Shown here one piece after another: positions 1 to 7,749 of a stretch of 35,587 nucleotides of DNA. Location of the stretch: NCBI GenBank assembly GCA_034659435.1, contig JAYEHJ010000091.1, positions 1 through 35,587 of the forward strand, written 5' to 3'. The notes under the pieces were generated by a model. That model saw nothing but the letters and a program-made list of their open reading frames with translations. It ran no database searches and was not told the origin of the DNA. How positions within the stretch are numbered: the first letter of the stretch is position 1; the number at the start of each line of letters is the position of its first letter. Position numbers and translations under genes: made by a program. Source of the stretch: JAGLYP01 sp034659435 (lineage in GTDB: Bacteria > Patescibacteriota > Patescibacteriia > Patescibacteriales > UBA12075).

Positions 1-687
1 GAAAAGGAATACGGACAAGCGCTGTACACGGAAAATAATAAAAGCCAAACAATAACCATTCAATTCGCGAGCAATCAAGTTATTAACGCGGATAAAAAGT
101 TTCAATTGGATGTTCCTGACACGTCGTATTCGCTGGGAGATAAATTAAGCGGCCACATACTTTTGCAAGTGGAGTCTCATGGAGAAGCCTGGTATATTGA
201 TACTGTTTCCGGAAAGCGGTATTATATGAAGGACGGCAACACAGCTTATGAGATGTTAAGAGAATTCGGTTTGGGAATCACCAATGAAGATTTGAATAAA
301 ATTTCAATCGGACTGGATAATCGTTTTGATGAGTGGGATTATGACGGCGACATGGTTCCTGACAAAATGGAAGAAGCTTTGGGAACAGATACGCGTAATT
401 GGGATAGCGACAGCGATGGATATAATGACGGGGAAGAAATTTTAAATTCTTTCAATCCGCTAGGCGCGGGAAAAACAGAAATTAACATCGCTTTAACTGA
501 AAAATTAAAAGGCAAAATTCTCTTGCAAGTTGAATCGCGAGGCGAGGCTTGGTATTTAAATCCAAGCGACATGAGGCGCTATTACATGAAAGACGGAGAA
601 TCAGCTTATGAAATTATGCGCTTTTTATCACTTGGAATCACCAATGAAAATTTGGAAAAAATAGAGAGCGGTACGGTTGGGGAGTAA
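1..687 (+). CDS. Surface protein, C-terminal part, with paired GEAWY repeats and calcium-binding-like loops (5' end outside window)
   Basis: The frame is open from base 1 with no stop, so the TTG at 106 is internal and the start lies outside the window. Two copies of a domain of about 50 residues are visible, at about 148-303 and 505-663. Both contain LLQVES, GEAWY, a YYMKDG segment, AYE, and a GLGITNE or SLGITNE ending. Between them (about 334-465) are two Asp-rich loops, DYDGDMVPDKMEE and DSDSDGYNDGEE, which resemble thrombospondin type 3 or dockerin-like calcium loops. Such repeats are common at the C-termini of exported CPR proteins, so a cell-surface location is inferred; no signal peptide or enzymatic domain is within view. 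The function is unknown. It faces the methyltransferase gene tail to tail, with 11 bases between the two stop codons. Confidence 0.85.
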   Translation, partial: EKEYGQALYTENNKSQTITIQFASNQVINADKKFQLDVPDTSYSLGDKLSGHILLQVESHGEAWYIDTVSGKRYYMKDGNTAYEMLREFGLGITNEDLNKISIGLDNRFDEWDYDGDMVPDKMEEALGTDTRNWDSDSDGYNDGEEILNSFNPLGAGKTEINIALTEKLKGKILLQVESRGEAWYLNPSDMRRYYMKDGESAYEIMRFLSLGITNENLEKIESGTVGE

Positions 688-705
688 ATTTTTAACTTTT
701 ACTCC
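681..705. terminator. Weak shared hairpin between convergent genes
   Basis: GGAGTAAA (681-688) and TTTACTCC (698-705) can pair around a 9-base T-rich loop. The stem contains the stop codon of the left gene and overlaps that of the right gene. Neither side has a long T tract, so its function as a bidirectional terminator is only a suggestion. Confidence 0.3.
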
Positions 706-1880
706 AAAATCAATATCTCCCGCCAAACTCTTTGTCCTTGGCGGCCGTAAATAATCGCGCCTCTTTTGCTTAAAACATTTTTATATTTTTCCAATAGTTT
801 TTCCGGCAAAGGAGAGACTGTTTTAAATTGTGAAAAATTTGGATTTATAAAAATTTTCTTATTCCTTCCCAAATTAAAAACAGGTAAAATCATTACAATT
901 CTACTTTTTTGCTTTAAAATTTTAGCAAATCGCGCGAAAGTTTTCGTGTATAACTCTTCTAATTCTTTTATTGTTTTTTTAATATCAACTCGCCCTCTTT
1001 GCGGACCTAAATACGGCTCAGTTGCAATCGCGTCAATTGATTTTTTTTTAATTTTATTCGCGATTTTTTTTATGTCGCATTCAAATATTTTTACATTATT
1101 TTTTTCTTTGTTTTTTATCGCCCAGTTAATATTTTTTTTCGCGTCTAAAACAGCCTTGGAAGAAATATCTGTTCCAATAATATTTTTGTTTCCAATCAAG
1201 CAAGCCTCGGTTATAAGCGTGCCTGAACCGCAGAACGGATCAAGCAGAATCGCGTCCTCTTTGCTTGCAAAAGGCGCGAGCGCCAAATTTATCATTATCT
1301 GCGCCAGCTTTGGCGGAAGCATTCCCGAATGGTCGTCGCGCGCCGGTCGCCCGTAATCCCTAAAAGACAATTTTTTAAAAGGTTGGACGGCAATGGTCTT
1401 GCCAATTAAAAAATTTTTCCCGTCTTCTATTATAGCCAATTCAAAGCCTTTTTTAAGCAAATTATTTTGTTCCACAACAACGCTTGATAAAATATTTTCC
1501 TTGCTGTTTACCCAGCGGCTTGCCAGTCCTTTTTTTTTAAAATATTTTTTTATTTCCATGCCCAAAGGCTTTAAATTTATATTTTTATTTCCATAATAAG
1601 AAAATCCGAAAAAAATTTTTGTTTTTGTTTTTGTTTGTTTGTCTAAATATTCATTTAAGCTTTCCAAGCTTATTTTTTCAGCTTTTTCTAAAATAATTTT
1701 GCCGATTTTAATTACTCCGCCCATCCGCTCTATTAATTTTTTTCCGTCAAGTTCTGTTTCAGATTTTATAATTAATATTTTATTATTAATTATTTTATAA
1801 TTTTCGCGCGCGCCTAAAATTGAAAAAATTTCCGCGATTGACAGCGCCGGATTGTTGCCTAGTTCAAAAAAATATCGCAT
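699..1880 (-). CDS. Trm11/TrmG10-like RNA (guanine-N2) methyltransferase family protein
   Basis: A 393-residue protein. The N-terminal half (RYFFELGNNPALSIAEI onward) looks like the THUMP-containing part of TRM11/TrmG10-type tRNA methyltransferases. The segment FRDYGRPARDDHSGMLPPKLAQ is a hallmark of the UPF0020/TrmG10 group. The catalytic half has the SAM-binding motif DPFCGSGTLITEA (about residues 215-227) and ATEPYLGPQRG, a variant of the N/D-P-P-Y motif of N2-guanine methyltransferases. By family it should use S-adenosylmethionine to methylate a guanine in tRNA, or less likely rRNA; the exact position cannot be told. It is divergent from the lysA-like gene and has its own promoter. There is no Shine-Dalgarno sequence before the ATG at 1880. 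Confidence 0.8.
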   Translation of the reverse strand: MRYFFELGNNPALSIAEIFSILGARENYKIINNKILIIKSETELDGKKLIERMGGVIKIGKIILEKAEKISLESLNEYLDKQTKTKTKIFFGFSYYGNKNINLKPLGMEIKKYFKKKGLASRWVNSKENILSSVVVEQNNLLKKGFELAIIEDGKNFLIGKTIAVQPFKKLSFRDYGRPARDDHSGMLPPKLAQIMINLALAPFASKEDAILLDPFCGSGTLITEACLIGNKNIIGTDISSKAVLDAKKNINWAIKNKEKNNVKIFECDIKKIANKIKKKSIDAIATEPYLGPQRGRVDIKKTIKELEELYTKTFARFAKILKQKSRIVMILPVFNLGRNKKIFINPNFSQFKTVSPLPEKLLEKYKNVLSKRGAIIYGRQGQRVWREILILE

Positions 1881-1954
1881 ATTGTATGAAGTTTATTTTT
1901 AATTAATTCCTCTATTAAATTGGTTTTAGCTGCACGTTTCATATACATGACAAT

Positions 1955-1983
1955 ATTGTATCAAAAATGAAATAAGATATCAA
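1955..1983 (-). promoter_or_regulatory. Sigma70-type promoter of the RNA methyltransferase gene
   Basis: On the minus strand TTGATA (1983-1978) is followed after 17 bases by TACAAT (1960-1955), with TG one base before the -10. The predicted start near 1948 coincides with an ATG (1948-1946). That ATG opens a 29-codon frame running over the methyltransferase start to 1859, so a leaderless upstream ORF is possible. Confidence 0.55.
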
Positions 1984-2016
1984 GAAAAATAAAATTAGCC
2001 TTTTGTTTGCTTTTAC

Positions 2017-2068
2017 GTTTATTTTTATGTTTATTTTTATTGACTTTTAATTAAAAACAATGTAATTT
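2017..2068 (+). promoter_or_regulatory. Promoter of the lysA-like operon with tandem 12-bp direct repeat
   Basis: TTGACT (2040-2045) and TAATTT (2063-2068) are 17 bases apart. Two perfect tandem copies of GTTTATTTTTAT (2017-2028 and 2029-2040) abut the -35 box, where an UP element or activator site would lie. The -10 match is moderate. Confidence 0.45.
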
Positions 2069-2070
2069 AT

Positions 2071-2105
2071 AACAATAATCCGGAAGGAGTTTTCGGAGTA
2101 TTGTT
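2071..2105 (+). promoter_or_regulatory. Leader inverted repeat before the lysA-like gene (attenuator or operator)
   Basis: AACAATAATCCG (2071-2082) and CGGAGTATTGTT (2094-2105) pair at 11 of 12 positions around an 11-base loop, followed by a T-rich run (TATTTTTGTT). It starts almost exactly where transcription should start and ends 56 bases before the gene. It could be a terminator-like attenuator or an operator overlapping +1. No known lysine riboswitch core is apparent in so short a leader. Confidence 0.45.
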
Positions 2106-2161
2106 TATTTTTGTTCGTTAACAATTAGTTTAACTCTAAAAAAGTGTATAGGAGGTATAAA

Positions 2162-3487
2162 ATGCCAATGTCAGATGATTTTAAAGAAAGGTTGTTTCCG
2201 ATAATAGGTGATGTTTTAGACAAATTTAGACCAAAATTACCAAATTTTCAAGGTATGCTTAATAATAGCATTACAAAAAGCGCTTTAAGTCCGGCCGCGC
2301 ATATTTTGGATGAAACAGGTATTAAAAAAACTATCACTGAAATGAAAAAATTATTGTTTACCGATTACAAGGGCAAAAATTTTTTTGCGGTTAAGGCCAA
2401 CCCTAATTTATGGGTTTTAAAGTTAATGTTGAAAATGGGTTTTGGCCTGGATTGCGCCTCTCCGACCGAACTAGTAAGAGCGCTTAAGGTTGGTGCGCGA
2501 TCAACGGATATAATGCTTACCAGTAATAACACGAGTGCTGAACTGCTTGAGCTGGCTTTGTATGTTGGCTGTATTTTAAATTTGGATGACATCAGTTTTT
2601 TGGAAAAAATTTCCGGGGTTCCTGAGTTAATTTGTTTTCGCTATAACCCGGGCAATCTAAGGACAACAGGAAGCAATAAAATTATCGGTAGTCCCCCGGA
2701 ACAAAAATACGGCGTAAGAGATGATCAGATCGTAGAAGCCTATAAAAGAGCCATTGATTTAGGAGCAAAAAAATTTGGTATTCATGTAATGTATTGTTCA
2801 AATCAAATGGATTATGTAAATTTGGCAGGAACCGCGAAAATGCAGTTAAATGTTGTTCGGAATGTGCAAGACAAACTTGGGATTCAATTTGAGTTTATCA
2901 ATATGGGCGGAGGATTGGGTATTCCTTATCATTACAACCAGCCACCGCTTAACATTTGGTTGATGGCGCAAAGCATCAACGATGCTTTGTATGATTTTGA
3001 AAAAGAAAATGGCTATGTGCCTGATTTTTTTACTGAATCAGGAAGATATGTTATGGGACCGCATGGAGTTCTTGCCGGCAAATGCGTCAATGTGATGCAA
3101 AAATATAAAAAATTTATTGGTGTTGATTTTTGCGATGCCGCTGATATTCTTAGGGCGGTAATCTATAAAGATTCTCACCACGAAATTAAAATTGTTGGCA
3201 AAGAAGAAATGGCAGAGAAGGTTGATATTGTCGGACCTCTTTGTGAAAATTTTAAGCTGGCAGAAAATCGGTTAATGCCGGCAATTATTGAAGGCGATAT
3301 ATTGGTTGTGCAAGACACAGGAGCGCATTGCAAGGCAATGACTTCAAATTACAATGGCTGGGGAGCTTCGCAGGTTTTAGCTTTTCATCCTGATAATTCC
3401 ATTACCAGGGTTGAACGAGCGCAAACTATTGAAGATCTTATGCGAACAGATACGGAATGTGATTTTAAGAAAATTAATTTTAATTAA
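2162..3487 (+). CDS. lysA: Diaminopimelate decarboxylase-like PLP enzyme (fold type III)
   Basis: The ATG at 2162 is preceded by a perfect AGGAGG at 2150-2155 with a 6-base gap. An upstream in-frame GTG at 2144 would start before that site, so it is rejected. The 441-residue product has the fold-III decarboxylase layout: the PLP-lysine segment FFAVKANPN near the N-terminus, LDCASPTEL, FRYNPGN, the phosphate-binding MGGGLGIPY, ESGRYVMGPHG where the family usually has EPGR, VGPLCEN with the active-site Cys-Glu, and DTGAHCKAMTSNYNG near the end. DAP decarboxylase makes lysine from meso-DAP. It is followed 21 bases later by an aminotransferase, which supports a short amino-acid pathway. The ESGR and CENF variants leave open another D-amino-acid or diamino-acid substrate. 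Confidence 0.8.
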   Translation: MPMSDDFKERLFPIIGDVLDKFRPKLPNFQGMLNNSITKSALSPAAHILDETGIKKTITEMKKLLFTDYKGKNFFAVKANPNLWVLKLMLKMGFGLDCASPTELVRALKVGARSTDIMLTSNNTSAELLELALYVGCILNLDDISFLEKISGVPELICFRYNPGNLRTTGSNKIIGSPPEQKYGVRDDQIVEAYKRAIDLGAKKFGIHVMYCSNQMDYVNLAGTAKMQLNVVRNVQDKLGIQFEFINMGGGLGIPYHYNQPPLNIWLMAQSINDALYDFEKENGYVPDFFTESGRYVMGPHGVLAGKCVNVMQKYKKFIGVDFCDAADILRAVIYKDSHHEIKIVGKEEMAEKVDIVGPLCENFKLAENRLMPAIIEGDILVVQDTGAHCKAMTSNYNGWGASQVLAFHPDNSITRVERAQTIEDLMRTDTECDFKKINFN

Positions 3488-3508
3488 ATTTAAAAACAGG
3501 AGGTTAAA

Positions 3509-4711
3509 ATGGCAAGAAAAAGCAGATTACCAAAAGGCGGAGAAAATCTTTTTCAAGAGATAAAAAAAGTGTGCACGCGAGCGGAAACGAATGACATAAA
3601 GCTTTATAAACTTTCAATTGGACAGCCGACAGGTCCTGCTTTATTGAGTGCAAGACAAGGAGCGGCAGAAGCGATTATGAGCGACGAGGAATCAATGCAC
3701 GAATATCAGGACAATGGTGAGCCGGGAGTCCCCGGTTTTAGCAAGGCATTTGTTCAAGCGAATGTTGGAAGTTTTGATTTGTCGTATGTTGAAGACATTG
3801 ACTACTTGCCGACTCCGGGAATTAAGCCCATGCTCGGACTTATTCCAATGGCGTGCGGGGAAATAAATAATCAGCATGTTCAAATTATGGTTCAAACGAT
3901 GACTGATCCTGGTTATCCTACTCCGAGTATTTGGTGTAATTATTTTAGTTTACCGAACAAACCAATTTATTTTGCTCCATACAACTATTTTATGTTTGAT
4001 CCCCGTAAGCAAGCTTATGGTAAAAATAGCTTATTTATGCTTAATTTTCCACATAATCCGTCTGGAGAAATTGCGACAAAAGGGTGGTGGAAATATTTGT
4101 GCGCGTTTTGTGAAAAACGTAATATTCGCGTATTTAACGACGCAGCATATGCTATGTTGGCTCATTCATCTATTGCCTGCACGCTAACCGAGGTGGCTGT
4201 TGGATTTCCTAATCTTTCGTGGGCAGAAGCTTTTTCCGCTTCAAAAGTAATTAGCAACGGGACTGGTTGGCGAATTGGAGCAATGGCAGGTTCTCCTGAT
4301 TTTATCGGGGATATTGCGACTATTAAAGGGAATACGGACAGTGGCTTTAATGCGGCGTTGGCATCGGGTGTTCTGCGGGCGATTAAGGATGATATGGAAA
4401 ATATTCAATTTATTAGACAGAGATATGAGATACGGATTCGTGCTCTCATAAATATTTTGACTCAAAGAGGAATGCAATTAGCAGTGGAGCCGAAAGCTGG
4501 ATTTTTTACTCTTTGGAAATGTCCCAAAAAGGCATTTGGAGAAGATGTAAGAGACGCGAAACATTTCAATTTTATGATGATTGAACGAACCGGCGTTGTT
4601 GGCGTACATTTTAATCCATATATTAGGTATGCTGTTGTTGCGCCTATTGAGCAAGTGAAGTTTACCGACGCGATTAAAAAAGCTTTTGATAAAGCAAAGG
4701 CAGAATATTAA
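3509..4711 (+). CDS. Class I/II aminotransferase, LL-diaminopimelate aminotransferase-like
   Basis: The ATG at 3509 has a perfect AGGAGG (3498-3503) 5 bases upstream. The 400-residue product has fold-I aminotransferase motifs: KLSIGQPTGPA, YLPTPGIKPML, DPGYPTPSI, NFPHNPSGE (the usual NNP-TG loop), FNDAAYAML with the PLP-contacting Asp/Tyr, and AFSASKVISNGTGWRIGAM, whose Lys should be the PLP lysine and whose Arg is the conserved carboxylate contact. It is the second gene of a two-gene operon that ends in a strong terminator. With a DAP decarboxylase-like enzyme upstream, LL-DAP aminotransferase is the most attractive role. Sequence alone does not separate DapL from aspartate or alanine aminotransferases, so no gene symbol is given. 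Confidence 0.75.
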   Translation: MARKSRLPKGGENLFQEIKKVCTRAETNDIKLYKLSIGQPTGPALLSARQGAAEAIMSDEESMHEYQDNGEPGVPGFSKAFVQANVGSFDLSYVEDIDYLPTPGIKPMLGLIPMACGEINNQHVQIMVQTMTDPGYPTPSIWCNYFSLPNKPIYFAPYNYFMFDPRKQAYGKNSLFMLNFPHNPSGEIATKGWWKYLCAFCEKRNIRVFNDAAYAMLAHSSIACTLTEVAVGFPNLSWAEAFSASKVISNGTGWRIGAMAGSPDFIGDIATIKGNTDSGFNAALASGVLRAIKDDMENIQFIRQRYEIRIRALINILTQRGMQLAVEPKAGFFTLWKCPKKAFGEDVRDAKHFNFMMIERTGVVGVHFNPYIRYAVVAPIEQVKFTDAIKKAFDKAKAEY

Positions 4712-4727
4712 AACGAAAAATAACACG

Positions 4728-4758
4728 GGGTTCGCGTAAATAACACGCGAACCCTTTT
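4728..4758 (+). terminator. Rho-independent terminator of the lysA-like operon
   Basis: A perfect 10-bp stem, GGGTTCGCGT (4728-4737) with ACGCGAACCC (4745-4754), has a 7-base loop and is followed by TTTT, GA and a further T run. It lies 17 bases after the aminotransferase stop. Confidence 0.85.
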
Positions 4759-4784
4759 GATTTTTGCTAAAACTAGCATTTAGT

Positions 4785-4813
4785 TTGCTTTTATTGTTAT
4801 TAAGTGATAATAT
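4785..4813 (+). promoter_or_regulatory. Promoter of polA
   Basis: TTGCTT (4785-4790), 17 bases, then TAATAT (4808-4813) with an extended TGA before the -10. Predicted transcription starts about 15 bases before the polA ATG, giving a very short leader without Shine-Dalgarno. Confidence 0.45.
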
Positions 4814-4834
4814 AATAAATATCATTTATAGAAT

Positions 4835-7687
4835 ATGCCCAAAAAACAAAAAAAATTAATGATTATAGATGGGAATGCTTTGATTCATCGGAGTTTTCAT
4901 GCCTTGCCGCCTACTATGACGACAAAAGACGGAACAGTTGTGAATGCTGTTTACGGTTTTATGAGTTTTTTAATTAAAGCCATGCGGGATTTGCGCCCGG
5001 AATACGTGGTTTTAACATTGGATAAAAAAGGGCCGACATTCAGGCATAAAAAGTTTAAAGAATATAAAGCAAAGCGGGTGAAAGCGCCGGATGAACTTTA
5101 CGCGCAAATTCCAATGGTAAAAAAACTGGCTATTGACTTTAATATCCCTGTTTTTGAAAAGGACGGTTTTGAGGCGGATGATTTAATTGGGACGATTTCG
5201 TCAGGAATCAGGAATCAAGAATCAGGAATCAAGGATTTAGAATGTATTATCGTTACTGGCGATAAGGATACTTTACAGCTGGTTAATAAAGAAACAAAGG
5301 TTTATTCTATGAGCCGCGGGTTAAGTGACTCTATATTGTATGATGAGGCGCTTGTGAAAGAAAAAATGGGTGTTAACGTCGGGCAGGTGGTTGATTATAA
5401 AGCGTTGAGCGGAGACGCGAGCGATAATATTCCGGGAGTGCCGGGAATTGGCGCCAAAACAGCGGTTGCGCTGTTAAAAGAGTTTGGTAATTTGGATAAT
5501 TTGTACAAACACGCAACTCACAGCTCACAACTCATAACTAAAAAAATTAAGCCTCGTATTTTGGATTTGCTTGTTGAGCATAAAAAAAGCGCTTATTTGT
5601 CGCGCGAATTGGCAACTATTAAATGTGATGTGAAAATTAAATTTAATTTGGAGGCTATGCGATTTTTTGATTTGGATAAAGATAAAATTGTTAAAGCCTT
5701 AAGCGAGCTTGAATTTAAATCTTTATTGCCACGGGTACAAAGTTTGTTTAACGAAGTCGGGTTGGATACAAAAGAAAAAAAACAGCAAGCAACTGAAGAT
5801 AAATTTAAGCGCAATAAGAATAGTTTTAAATATATTTTTGTTAATAATGAAAATAAGTTTAAAATTTTTTTGGCTGAATTAAAAAAACAAAAATACTTTA
5901 CTTTTGACACGGAAACTTCCAGTTTTGATCCGATTACATGTGATTTGCTGGGGGTTAGTTTTTCCTGGAAGAAAGGAGAAGCGCATTTTGTTCAGTTAAG
6001 AATTAAGAATGAAGAATTAAGAATTAAGGATTGTGGTCAAGGGTCATTGTTTGGAGAAACAAAAAAATTTTGTGATGATGACAAAGGAAAGATTTGGCTG
6101 GAAAAATTAAAGCCGATTTTTGCTGATGAAAAAATTAAAAAAACAGCGCATAATGCCAAGTTTGATGCGCGGGTTTTGAAAAATAAAGGCGTTGTTGTTA
6201 ATGGTTTGGATTTTGATACTATGATTGCTTCTTATCTTTTGAATCCGGGAACGCGCGGGCATGGCTTGGACGCGCTTGCTTTTACCGAGTTGGGGTTTGA
6301 AAAAATATCCAAGAATGATTTATTAGGAACAGGAAAAGACAAAAAAACTTTTAGCGAAGTGGAAATGGAAAAATTAAGCCTTTACTCGTGCGAAGACGCG
6401 GATTTTACCGAACGGCTAAGGCATGCTTTAAAGCCAAAATTAAAAAAAGAAAATCTGGAAGCGCTTTTTAAAACAATAGAGATGCCGTTGATTAGCGCGC
6501 TTTCATGCATGGAAGACACCGGCGTAAAAATTAACTCTGAATTTTTGTCAGAAATGAGCAGGAAAATGGCAAAAAAAATCAAAGCGCTTGAAAAAAAAAT
6601 TCATGATTTGGCAGGAGAAATTTTTAACATAAAATCAACAAAACAATTAAAATATATTTTATTTGAAAAAATGGAATTACCGACAGAAGCGATCAAAAAA
6701 ACCAAAACCGGTTTTTCAACAGGCGCGGATGAATTGGAAAAATTAAAAGAATATAGTCCGATAATTTCCTTAATTCAAGAATACAGAGAATTAAATAAAT
6801 TAGTCAGTACATATATTGACGCTTTACCCGCGCTTGTTAATGAAAAAACCAAACGAGTTCATACAAGCTATAATCAAACAATTACAGCTACCGGCAGATT
6901 GTCCTCCACAAAACCGAATTTACAGAATATTCCGGTTAAAACAGATTTGGGAAATGAAATCAGGAAAGCGTTTATCGCGGACAAGGGCTATAAATTATTG
7001 GCTTTGGACTATTCACAAATTGAATTAAGGCTTGCGGCGCATATGTCCGGCGACAAAAAGATGATTAAAGCGTTTAATAATGGGGCGGATATTCACAGCG
7101 CGACAGCGGCGGAAATAAATAATGTTTCTTTAGATGAAGTTAGCGCGAAGATGCGCCGAGAGGCAAAAGCTATAAATTTTGGCATTCTTTACGGGCAAGG
7201 CCCGCGCGGACTTTCCCGCGGAGTTAATATTCCTTACGCGCGAGCCAAGGATTTTATTGATAATTATTTTAAAGTCTATTCGGGAATAAAAACATATGTG
7301 AATGAAAAAATCGCGTTCGCGCGCGAATATGGCTACGCGGAAACAATGTATAAAAGAAAAAGATATTTGCCTGAAATCAATTCAAGTATTTTACAGGTAA
7401 AAAAAGGCGCCGAGCGCATGGCGATAAATACTCCGATACAAGGAACAGCCGCGGATATAATTAAAATCGCCATGATTGAAGTTATGGATAAAGTTTGCAG
7501 CAGCAAAGCAAAAATGCTTATGCAGGTTCATGATGAGTTGATTTTTGAAGTTAAAGATAGCGAGGTTAAAAAAGAAGCTGAGAAAATTAAAAAAATCATG
7601 GAAAATGTTGTTAAACTAGACGTTCCGATTATTGTTGATGTTAAGGCCGGGGAGAATTGGGGGGAGATGGGGTCAATTCTCAATTAA
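4835..7687 (+). CDS. polA: DNA polymerase I with both exonuclease domains
   Basis: A full-length 950-residue family A polymerase for replication gap filling and repair. The N-terminal 5'-3' exonuclease/FEN domain (about 1-300) shows IDGNALIHRSFHA, FEADDLIG, TGDKDTLQLV and the helix-hairpin-helix GVPGIGAKTA. The 3'-5' exonuclease domain (about 340-540) keeps FDTETSSFDP, a TAHNAKFDARVL motif and YSCEDADFT, so proofreading appears intact. The polymerase domain has motif A LALDYSQIELRLAAH (about 722), motif B RREAKAINFGILYGQG (about 772) and motif C MQVHDELIFEV (about 896). Three short in-frame segments look like repeat insertions rather than ancestral protein: SGIRNQESGIKD, HATHSSQLITK and LRIKNEELRIKD, each encoded by a 7-bp-unit array. 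There is no Shine-Dalgarno sequence before the ATG. Confidence 0.97.
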   Translation: MPKKQKKLMIIDGNALIHRSFHALPPTMTTKDGTVVNAVYGFMSFLIKAMRDLRPEYVVLTLDKKGPTFRHKKFKEYKAKRVKAPDELYAQIPMVKKLAIDFNIPVFEKDGFEADDLIGTISSGIRNQESGIKDLECIIVTGDKDTLQLVNKETKVYSMSRGLSDSILYDEALVKEKMGVNVGQVVDYKALSGDASDNIPGVPGIGAKTAVALLKEFGNLDNLYKHATHSSQLITKKIKPRILDLLVEHKKSAYLSRELATIKCDVKIKFNLEAMRFFDLDKDKIVKALSELEFKSLLPRVQSLFNEVGLDTKEKKQQATEDKFKRNKNSFKYIFVNNENKFKIFLAELKKQKYFTFDTETSSFDPITCDLLGVSFSWKKGEAHFVQLRIKNEELRIKDCGQGSLFGETKKFCDDDKGKIWLEKLKPIFADEKIKKTAHNAKFDARVLKNKGVVVNGLDFDTMIASYLLNPGTRGHGLDALAFTELGFEKISKNDLLGTGKDKKTFSEVEMEKLSLYSCEDADFTERLRHALKPKLKKENLEALFKTIEMPLISALSCMEDTGVKINSEFLSEMSRKMAKKIKALEKKIHDLAGEIFNIKSTKQLKYILFEKMELPTEAIKKTKTGFSTGADELEKLKEYSPIISLIQEYRELNKLVSTYIDALPALVNEKTKRVHTSYNQTITATGRLSSTKPNLQNIPVKTDLGNEIRKAFIADKGYKLLALDYSQIELRLAAHMSGDKKMIKAFNNGADIHSATAAEINNVSLDEVSAKMRREAKAINFGILYGQGPRGLSRGVNIPYARAKDFIDNYFKVYSGIKTYVNEKIAFAREYGYAETMYKRKRYLPEINSSILQVKKGAERMAINTPIQGTAADIIKIAMIEVMDKVCSSKAKMLMQVHDELIFEVKDSEVKKEAEKIKKIMENVVKLDVPIIVDVKAGENWGEMGSILN
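5201..5235 (+). repeat. Heptamer array inside polA, site 1
   Basis: Five consecutive 7-base units of the types TCAGGAA and TCAAGAA, the last being TCAAGGA. It encodes the SGIRNQESGIKD stretch in the loop after the acidic EADDLIG motif of the 5' nuclease domain. Confidence 0.75.
5504..5538 (+). repeat. Heptamer array inside polA, site 2
   Basis: About five 7-base units of the TCACAAC type (variants ACGCAAC, TCACAGC, TCATAAC), encoding HATHSSQLIT just after the helix-hairpin-helix. The same unit type, reversed, lies in front of murI at 9217-9244. Confidence 0.65.
5996..6030 (+). repeat. Heptamer array inside polA, site 3
   Basis: Five 7-base units of the TTAAGAA type, with TGAAGAA third and TTAAGGA last. 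The unit order parallels site 1. It encodes LRIKNEELRIKD within the 3'-5' exonuclease domain. Confidence 0.75.
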
Positions 7688-7718
7688 AAATTACGAATTA
7701 CGAATTATTCATTTAAAA
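7684..7718. repeat. Heptamer array between polA and murD
   Basis: Period-7 pattern with two perfect TTACGAA units and flanking degenerate units (TTAAAAA, TTATTCA, TTTAAAA). It overlaps the polA stop codon and ends about 30 bases before murD. Confidence 0.55.
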
Positions 7719-7749
7719 TTTTAAAAATAAAAATGGCAGAGCGTTTATT

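Noticed and set aside
766..1356. Plus-strand 196-codon frame opposite the RNA methyltransferase
   Set aside because: It is a shadow of the minus-strand gene, rich in Phe/Ile/Ser, without domain motifs or initiation signals.
2144..2161. GTG start of the lysA-like gene
   Set aside because: It precedes the AGGAGG site at 2150-2155, which fits ATG 2162.
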